13,218 nucleotides of DNA from Clostridiales bacterium (GTDB lineage: Bacteria > Bacillota > Clostridia > Lachnospirales > UBA12420). Position 1 is the stretch's first letter. Every line of letters starts with the position of its first letter. The translations under genes were made by a program, and so were the position numbers. Location of the stretch: the NCBI GenBank assembly GCA_003452395.1, contig DMOI01000023.1:1-13218 (forward strand), read 5' to 3'. The notes under the pieces were generated by a model that did not search any database, had not been told where the DNA came from, and saw only the letters and a program-made list of their open reading frames with translations. Shown here in pieces: positions 7,956 through 13,218 of this stretch.

Positions 7956-7983
7956 TTGAAAGTTGAAAGTTGAAAGTTAAAAG
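7956..7983. repeat. Heptamer tandem repeat TTGAAAG x3 plus one variant
   Basis: Three exact TTGAAAG units are followed by TTAAAAG between the FtsA-like and cyclase genes, just upstream of the G7 ribosome binding site. No protein is encoded here. It may be a simple slippage-prone repeat in the leader of the cyclase message or a regulator landing site; neither is shown. Confidence 0.8.
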
Positions 7984-8017
7984 ATTTTGTTTATCTCTTT
8001 AATTTTCCAATTTCAAT

Positions 8018-10027
8018 TTATTCTTCTATCCATTTTATTTCTGCTATGTCGCCGTCTTTTATGATATCTGTTAATGAAACTTTTTCTTTATTGAGCTTCA
8101 TTTCTAATTTACCTTTTTTACTTGCGGTATCAACGTCTATGTAATTAAACAAATCTACAAACATATAAGGCTTTTTTTCTGAACTTAATTCAATTTTTTC
8201 ATTATTAAGAATTATTATATCATTATTATACGATTTTGTAAAACTTTTTTCAAAATTATTTTGTTTTTTCTCATTTTCTATGAAATATTCTTCAATGTAT
8301 ATAATATCTCCCTCTTTAATGTGATGATGAATATCTGTTTTTTTGTTATTTACATATATGGTTTTGCTTTCGTACTGTGTTCCCTGCTGTTTACATAGTT
8401 CTTCCACCGTTTTTATTTTTGTTATAACAACTTCATCATCCGTTTCAATTTGCATACTTATGTCAACTGTCATTTTATTTAGTCTAATATTAGGTTTTAC
8501 CTCTACATTTTGGTCATTAATCATCACATAAAATGGCTCTTCACCCTCTATAAAGTCAGAAATAAAAGCTCTCGCATCTTTGCCATTCTTTGCTGGTTTT
8601 ATAATTATGTTGTCCCCTTCTTTTATAAAAGTTTCAAGATCCGCACTCTTGCCATTTAATAATATCTCAGCTTGTTCTCCCATCTCTCCAATAATCTTCT
8701 TTTGTTTATCGTTTAAAGTGAATTTTAAATCTTTACCTTTTCTTCCTATTAGATTCTCATGATTAAATTCTTTTACTATCCCTGCATCGAGTATTTTTAA
8801 TTTCCTAGAATTTAAAAGTCGTACTATCATGCCATTTAACTTAACTTCTATGAAATTATAGCCTTTTTGATGTGCGGATGTCACACATATGCCTATTGGA
8901 GTTACTATGTTTGTGCCTTCTAAATAATCAGATTTATATTCTATATTTTCTATTAGTTTACTGCTTCTTAAAGCAACCCTATCTTCCTTTAAACCTAGAA
9001 ATTTAGCTAACGCCTTAGTAAAGCCTGGTACCTGACCCCCTCCACCAACACAAAACACTGCATTAGGAGCCTTACCTGCATTTAACTCAATAATTTTACT
9101 AGCAACTTTATCTGCTAATTGTTCTATTATTGGTTCCAGAAGCTTTAGTATTTCCGCTTTAGGTACTGTTATGATAGTTGCGAAAATGTCCGCAAATACT
9201 ATATTTTCTTCTCTTGAACAATCTATTTTTATTTTTTCTGCTGTCGAAAAGTCCACAAGATAATTATGAATTAGCTGTTCTGTAATTTCGTCACCTGCAA
9301 TAGGTATCATCCCATATGCGGTTATGCTTCCATCCTTTGTTATTGCTATATCCGATGTACCTGCCCCTATATCGACCAGACACAAGTTAAGTAATCTTAG
9401 TTTTTCAGGTATAGCCACATTTATAGCAGCAATTGGTTCAAGTGTTAAGGTAGTTACATTCAAGCCTACTCTATTTACAACTGCATAAAGACTGTCAACA
9501 ACTGACTTTGGTAAAAATGTCGCTAATACCACAGCAGATATTAGCTTGCCTCCATGACCTTCTAAATTAGTAATAACATATCCGTCTAAATAATAATTTA
9601 CAACTGTGTGTGCAACACAAAAATATTCTAAATCATCATCATTTAATTCTTGTTTTAGCTTTTCCTCAGCAAGCGTTACCCCATCGATTTCAAGCATTCT
9701 TATATGCTTTTTAGTAATCTTTGTCAAATCTATTTCATTGTCTACCCTCACAGAATATGTCTTAAGACTTCGTCCCGCAGCTGCTATCGCTACCTCCTTT
9801 AATTCACATCCTATCTTTGCCTCTAATCTTTCCTTTACGAGTCCTACAGCTTTTGCAACCTCTGCTATATCATGTATCTGTCCATCTACCATGGCTCTAG
9901 AATCGTGTTCCTCAATATCCATAGCTATCACTTCAAAGTTCTTTTCACGTTTATATCCTACTACTCCCACAACCGTTCTTGTCCCTATATCTAAACCAAA
10001 TATTAAATTATTATTTTCCTCATTCAT
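8018..10027 (-). CDS. FtsA/PilM-like actin-fold ATPase with C-terminal beta-grasp-like repeats
   Basis: A 669-residue soluble protein, much longer than FtsA (about 420) or PilM (about 350). The ATPase covers residues 8-385, with phosphate-1 DIGTRT (13-18), phosphate-2 DIGAGTSD (219-226) and adenosine motif GGGGQVPG (328-335). It resembles the COG0849 FtsA group. After it come three related units (about 392-477, 499-579 and 604-665). Each ends in a segment of the form N-x-K...L-x-x-x-I-K-(E/D)-G-D followed by a beta strand, as in ThiS/ubiquitin-like or SLBB-like folds. A C-terminal amphipathic membrane helix of the FtsA kind is not evident. No ftsZ is nearby. The role may be scaffolding for division, pilus or envelope machinery. 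The start at 10027 has GGAGAG nine bases upstream and a good promoter. The diguanylate cyclase follows on the same transcript. Confidence 0.82.
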   Translation of the reverse strand: MNEENNNLIFGLDIGTRTVVGVVGYKREKNFEVIAMDIEEHDSRAMVDGQIHDIAEVAKAVGLVKERLEAKIGCELKEVAIAAAGRSLKTYSVRVDNEIDLTKITKKHIRMLEIDGVTLAEEKLKQELNDDDLEYFCVAHTVVNYYLDGYVITNLEGHGGKLISAVVLATFLPKSVVDSLYAVVNRVGLNVTTLTLEPIAAINVAIPEKLRLLNLCLVDIGAGTSDIAITKDGSITAYGMIPIAGDEITEQLIHNYLVDFSTAEKIKIDCSREENIVFADIFATIITVPKAEILKLLEPIIEQLADKVASKIIELNAGKAPNAVFCVGGGGQVPGFTKALAKFLGLKEDRVALRSSKLIENIEYKSDYLEGTNIVTPIGICVTSAHQKGYNFIEVKLNGMIVRLLNSRKLKILDAGIVKEFNHENLIGRKGKDLKFTLNDKQKKIIGEMGEQAEILLNGKSADLETFIKEGDNIIIKPAKNGKDARAFISDFIEGEEPFYVMINDQNVEVKPNIRLNKMTVDISMQIETDDEVVITKIKTVEELCKQQGTQYESKTIYVNNKKTDIHHHIKEGDIIYIEEYFIENEKKQNNFEKSFTKSYNNDIIILNNEKIELSSEKKPYMFVDLFNYIDVDTASKKGKLEMKLNKEKVSLTDIIKDGDIAEIKWIEE

Positions 10028-10072
10028 AAATACACACTCTCCGTTTTCAAATTAATTAGTATCTTTTATCTG

Positions 10073-10101
10073 ATTATATCTAAATAAAACAAAAAATTCA
10101 A
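10073..10101 (-). promoter_or_regulatory. Promoter of the FtsA-like/cyclase unit
   Basis: On the minus strand TTGAAT (10096-10101, four of six matches) is followed by 17 bases and a perfect TATAAT (10073-10078). Transcription would start near 10066, about 38 bases before the ATG. The -35 element lies within the 3' arm of the preceding terminator, so the same bases serve both signals. Confidence 0.72.
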
Positions 10102-10117
10102 GCTTTTTGCTTGAATT
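10086..10117 (-). terminator. Terminator of the Rpn gene
   Basis: AATTCAAGC (10095-10103) pairs perfectly with GCTTGAATT (10109-10117) around a five-base loop. The minus-strand tail is TTTTTTGTTTT. It lies about 58 bases after the Rpn stop codon. Confidence 0.88.
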
Positions 10118-10174
10118 CTTTGTCGGTTTTTAAAATTTGCTTTTCCGTGTAGCTCTTACATTCTATAAATGTCT

Positions 10175-11056
10175 TCACTTTTTTATCTTCTGTACTTCTG
10201 CTATGCTTAGTCCTGTTGTCTCTGATATAGTGTTTATATCTAATATACCTATCAGATTTTTTGCCAACTCGATTTTCTCAGCTTTTCTACCTTCTTCTCT
10301 TCCTTCCTCTATGCCTTCTTCCCTTCCCTCTCGTCTTGCTGTTTTCACTTTATCTCTTAATATCACTTGATTTTCCATATATCTTTCGTATTCTTTCAAT
10401 TCTTCTACTGTCATTTTTAGTTCGTTTAGTTTTATTCTTGCTGCTTCTATTCCTCTTGATTTGAATTCTTCTTTTATTTCACTATTTTTTAGCATATATA
10501 CCCACTCATCTATGTCGCTTTGTACTTCATTTTTATATTTGGTTAGGTCTAGTATGTAGTATTCTGGAAATTTATTACCTTTACTGTACCAGCTTATTGC
10601 TTGATTTTCTTTTACTATAAAGTCTCTATATTTTTGTGGCTCTAAAGCTGTGTATGCTTTGTAAATGTAGTCGTCCCCTAGCATTATGTTGAAATATACT
10701 ATACTTATGCTTATTACTTTCGCTATATCTTCGTATTGTTGACCTTTTGCTATGCTTTCGGTTATTACTTTACTTGTCCCCCATATTAATCTTTCCATGA
10801 AGTCTGTTTCTGAGGCATTTTGTATTTCTATTATTATTTTTCGTTTTCTACTATCCTCTACTAATAGGTCAACCTTATTATATTTATATTCTTCTCTATC
10901 CCTATTGCTTTCACTTTCTAGTATATTTATGACAGTTACATCTTCTTTTAAAAGCGCTGAAATCAACCCTTCTAGCACATCAAAATTAGCCTTATCCCTA
11001 AGCATATATTTTATCGCCCAATCAAACCTTACCACTCTTACCGATTTCTTATCCAT
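10175..11056 (-). CDS. Rpn family PD-(D/E)XK nuclease / putative transposase
   Basis: A 293-residue protein of the recombination-promoting nuclease family (often annotated as PD-(D/E)XK nuclease family transposase). The N-terminus (FDWAIKYMLRD, 11-21) fits the family. The nuclease core shows Asp63 in VDLLVED and Glu77/Gln79 in IIIEIQN, matching the D...ExQ pattern, with further conserved helices to about residue 190. The C-terminus is charged, with R/E/G-rich repeats (REGREEG, 242-257), and ends in a helix-turn-helix-like tail (ETTGLSIAEVQKI). Family members have been linked to DNA cleavage, RecA-independent recombination and, in E. coli, phage defence. I chose the ATG at 11056 because AAGGAG lies nine bases upstream. 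The longer frame from a TTG at 11083 would place the ribosome binding site inside the gene. It has its own promoter and terminator. No terminal inverted repeats are visible. The nuclease motifs look intact. Confidence 0.9.
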   Translation of the reverse strand: MDKKSVRVVRFDWAIKYMLRDKANFDVLEGLISALLKEDVTVINILESESNRDREEYKYNKVDLLVEDSRKRKIIIEIQNASETDFMERLIWGTSKVITESIAKGQQYEDIAKVISISIVYFNIMLGDDYIYKAYTALEPQKYRDFIVKENQAISWYSKGNKFPEYYILDLTKYKNEVQSDIDEWVYMLKNSEIKEEFKSRGIEAARIKLNELKMTVEELKEYERYMENQVILRDKVKTARREGREEGIEEGREEGRKAEKIELAKNLIGILDINTISETTGLSIAEVQKIKK

Positions 11057-11065
11057 TAGCGTTTT

Positions 11066-11071
11066 CTCCTT
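11066..11071 (-). promoter_or_regulatory. Ribosome binding site that decides the Rpn start
   Basis: AAGGAG on the minus strand, nine bases before the ATG at 11056. It argues against the upstream TTG at 11083, whose frame includes this site as coding sequence. Confidence 0.8.
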
Positions 11072-11105
11072 ATAATTATCCAATCTACTATTCGTGCTTT
11101 ACATA

Positions 11106-11134
11106 GGTATATTAACTTCGATTTGTTTTCTCAA
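11106..11134 (-). promoter_or_regulatory. Probable promoter of the Rpn gene
   Basis: TTGAGA (11129-11134, five of six matches) is followed by 17 bases and TATACC (11106-11111, four of six) on the minus strand. It lies in the 95-base gap after the pilin stop codon. I see no terminator in that gap, so read-through from the pilin gene is also possible. Confidence 0.5.
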
Positions 11135-11151
11135 GCTCATCCGTTATTACT

Positions 11152-13218
11152 CTACTCATACACAGTCACTCCCGTTATTTCTGGCGTACTTGATGCATCT
11201 CCCGTTAGCACTATCTTCCACCATAAGCTACTGCTTCCCCCTATATTTATATCTGTTTCTCCATCTAAGCTTGCATTGTCTACAACTGTGAAATCAGTAC
11301 CATTTGTGCTATAACTAAATACATAACTCGTACCACCTGGTATTGTGGCGTCTACTTTGATTTTTATGTTAGTTAGGCTTGAGCCTAAGTCTATTTCGTC
11401 TGATATAAGTGTGTTGCTTGCAGGTATATAAGATAGCTCATCATTAAATTTTGATATTATGAATTCATGCCAGCCTCCTTGTGCATTCTCTCCGCTTACT
11501 GTCTCTCCCGGTATACTGCTTAGATCACTATAGCTATTCCCAACTACCACATAATTTCCCTCATTATCTTGAGTTACAGCATTAAATGAGTCTCCAACTG
11601 TTCCTCCTAAATTATTTATTGCCGTTAGTGCTAAACTACTATTAAATTTTGCTATTACAAAATCATTATCACCTTGTGTGTTTGCCCCGTTTACTGCCTC
11701 TCCTGATATACTACTTAGATTACTTGAACTTTCCCCTACTGCAACATAGCTTCCGTCACTATCTTGGATTACAGCGTCAAAACCATCTCCCGCTGTCCCT
11801 CCTAAATTATTTATTGCTGTTAGTACTAAGCTACTGTTAAATTTCGCTATTAAAAAATCATAGCTACCTTGCGTATTCGCTCCACTCACGGTTTCTCCTG
11901 ATATATTACTCAAATCACCTGAACTTGATCCAACTATTACGTAGTTTCCTCCACTATCTTGAATTAAACCATTACCGTATTCTCTACCTTCTCCACCCAA
12001 ATTATTTATTGCTGCTAGTGTTAAACTGCTATCAAATTTCGCTATTACAAGGTCAAAATCACCTTGTGTATCTACTCCATTTACTGTCTCTCCCGATATA
12101 CTACTTAAATTACTATCACTATTCCCTACAGCTACGTAGTTTCCACCACTGTCTTGTATTACATCCATAAAATATTCTGAAGTTGTTCCGCCTAAATTAT
12201 TTATTGCGGTTAATGCTAAACTACTATTAAATTTTGCTATTACAAAGTCACAACCACCTTGCATAGTTGCTCCACCACATGGTTCTTCTCCTGATATACT
12301 CGTTAAATCACTCTGGCTATACCCTACTGCTACATAGCTTCCTCCACTATCTTGGATTACATCCATAAAGAAATCAAAACCTGTTCCCCCTAAGTTATTT
12401 ATTGCGGTTAATGCTAAGCTATTATTAAATTTTGCTATTACAAAATCATTACTGCCTTGTGTAATTGATCCATTTACCCCTTCACCTGTATTGCTCAAAT
12501 CACTCAAACTATTCCCTACAGCAATATAGTTTCCTGCACTGTCTTGGATTACACTTTCAAATACATCCCCACTTGCTCCTCCTAGATTATTTATTGCTAT
12601 TAATTGCAAACTACTATTAAATTTTGCTATTACAAAATCTGTATTACCTTTCGTATCTGCTCCATTTACGGTTTCTCCTAATATACTACTTAGATTACTA
12701 TCACTATATCCTACAGCTACATAGTTTCCTTCACTATCCTTTATTACAGCATTAAAATAATCGTTGCCTGTTCCCCCTAAATTATTTATTGCATTTAATA
12801 CTTCTGTCTCGGCACCACCTAAGCTACCATTTAACCAGTCTGCTGTTGTTCCCGCCCCTTTATTATCCTCGTTTGCAAATGCCTCTGCAAACACTACTTC
12901 GGCAAGAGCTGGTATTCCTGTTACTAGTACTATACGGGGTGTTACTGTTACTGTTCCATTTGCATTTACTGTTACTACATATGGATTCCCTCCTAGTGGG
13001 TTTGCTGGTATTTCTTTTATGTATCCACTCGAAACTAAATCATTGGTTATAACTCCTGGCGTAATTGAATCAAGTGATAATAGATATGCCTGGCCCTGCA
13101 TTTGAAGTGACCTTACATTTTCATTGTGCGCTATCTGTTTTGCTTCATAGTTTTTATTAATGAATATTGGTATCGCTATAGTTGCGAGTGCTGCAAGTAT
13201 TACTAGTCGAGTAACGCA
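11152..13218 (-). CDS. Giant modular type IV pilin with a predicted seven-bladed beta-propeller (partial, 5' end missing)
   Basis: The frame is open at the right edge and gives 688 visible residues, far longer than ordinary pilins (about 120-200). Numbering from the edge, residues 1-39 are a type IV pilin N-terminal helix; VILAALATIAIPIFINKN carries the usual Pro. Aligning that Pro to position 22 puts the first visible residue at mature position 6, so only E5, four more residues and the leader are missing. Residues 40-100 fit a small pilin head (GYIKEIPANPLGGNPYVV). Seven repeats of 64-66 residues follow (143-598), each beginning AINNLGG and containing QDS-GNYVAVG and DFVIAKFNSSL. They resemble SBBP beta-propeller repeats, and seven would close one propeller. 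Residues 599-688 form a beta-rich C-terminal domain ending LWWKIVLTGD...TPEITGVTVYE. The likely role is a tip adhesin or minor pilin on the cell surface; the ligand is unknown. Confidence 0.85.
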   Translation of the reverse strand, partial: CVTRLVILAALATIAIPIFINKNYEAKQIAHNENVRSLQMQGQAYLLSLDSITPGVITNDLVSSGYIKEIPANPLGGNPYVVTVNANGTVTVTPRIVLVTGIPALAEVVFAEAFANEDNKGAGTTADWLNGSLGGAETEVLNAINNLGGTGNDYFNAVIKDSEGNYVAVGYSDSNLSSILGETVNGADTKGNTDFVIAKFNSSLQLIAINNLGGASGDVFESVIQDSAGNYIAVGNSLSDLSNTGEGVNGSITQGSNDFVIAKFNNSLALTAINNLGGTGFDFFMDVIQDSGGSYVAVGYSQSDLTSISGEEPCGGATMQGGCDFVIAKFNSSLALTAINNLGGTTSEYFMDVIQDSGGNYVAVGNSDSNLSSISGETVNGVDTQGDFDLVIAKFDSSLTLAAINNLGGEGREYGNGLIQDSGGNYVIVGSSSGDLSNISGETVSGANTQGSYDFLIAKFNSSLVLTAINNLGGTAGDGFDAVIQDSDGSYVAVGESSSNLSSISGEAVNGANTQGDNDFVIAKFNSSLALTAINNLGGTVGDSFNAVTQDNEGNYVVVGNSYSDLSSIPGETVSGENAQGGWHEFIISKFNDELSYIPASNTLISDEIDLGSSLTNIKIKVDATIPGGTSYVFSYSTNGTDFTVVDNASLDGETDINIGGSSSLWWKIVLTGDASSTPEITGVTVYE
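11425..12792 (-). repeat. Seven tandem ~195-base in-frame repeats encoding propeller blades
   Basis: Units run 12792-12598, 12597-12406, 12405-12208, 12207-12013, 12012-11818, 11817-11623 and 11622-11425 (195, 192, 198, 195, 195, 195 and 198 bases). All length differences are multiples of three. DNA similarity is highest around the unit boundary, where AINNLGG and AKFNSSL are encoded, and lower in the middle, where loop residues vary. The third unit has an insertion bringing two cysteines. The last unit is the most divergent. Confidence 0.95.

Noticed and set aside
9606..10055. A 149-codon plus-strand open frame over the FtsA-like gene, and other long plus-strand frames over lon and the pilin
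   Set aside because: They lie wholly or almost wholly opposite well-supported genes, have low-complexity Ser/Leu/Phe-rich translations, and show no plausible ribosome binding sites or family motifs.
10175..11056. Rpn gene as an insertion sequence
   Set aside because: No terminal inverted repeats or target duplications are visible around it, and the family encodes nucleases rather than classic DDE transposases.
11425..12792. The ~195-base repeats as a CRISPR array or noncoding repeat
   Set aside because: Units are contiguous, multiples of three, encode conserved protein in one open frame, and lack short repeats with unique spacers.

Overview
The window is low-GC (roughly one third G+C by eye). 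Every gene lies on the minus strand, with strong AGGAG/GGGAG-type ribosome binding sites and U-tailed hairpin terminators. The gene set (Gram-positive style type IV pilin, GH18 protein with copper-amine-oxidase-like stalk and SH3 domains, radical SAM/DUF4080-like protein, Rpn nuclease, long FtsA-like ATPase) points to an anaerobic Firmicute, most likely class Clostridia. I cannot name a genus.

Layout in the direction of transcription, right to left. (1) 13218-11152: a very large type IV pilin-like protein, open at the right edge. Its pilin helix and a small pilin head are followed by seven ~65-residue repeats, which look like a complete seven-bladed beta-propeller, and a C-terminal beta-rich domain. 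(2) 11056-10175: an Rpn/PD-(D/E)XK nuclease with its own promoter and terminator. (3) 10027-8018: an FtsA/PilM-type actin-fold ATPase with three C-terminal repeats that look like small beta-grasp domains. (4) 7925-6255: a membrane GAF-GGDEF diguanylate cyclase, probably cotranscribed with the FtsA-like gene and carrying an unusual G7 ribosome binding site. (5) 6178-4442: a B12-binding-type radical SAM protein. (6) 4314-2029: Lon protease with its own promoter. (7) 1971-196: a membrane-anchored GH18 glycosidase. (8) 77-1: the start of another pilin gene, recognisable from a promoter, RBS, ATG and the prepilin cleavage motif KGFTLLE, but broken by apparent frameshifts.

The theme with most biological interest is a surface-pilus one. 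A pilin that carries its own predicted propeller adhesin, a second pilin start, an FtsA/PilM-like ATPase, a c-di-GMP synthase and a surface GH18 enzyme lie close together. Lon, the radical SAM protein and the Rpn nuclease look like ordinary neighbours. The functional link among the surface genes is inferred from proximity only. No pilus assembly ATPase, platform protein or prepilin peptidase is visible. Both window edges fall inside pilin N-terminal coding sequence, which may mark a repeat-induced contig boundary.

No gene-free stretch exceeds 300 bases. I see no tRNA, rRNA, CRISPR array, insertion sequence or convincing riboswitch.
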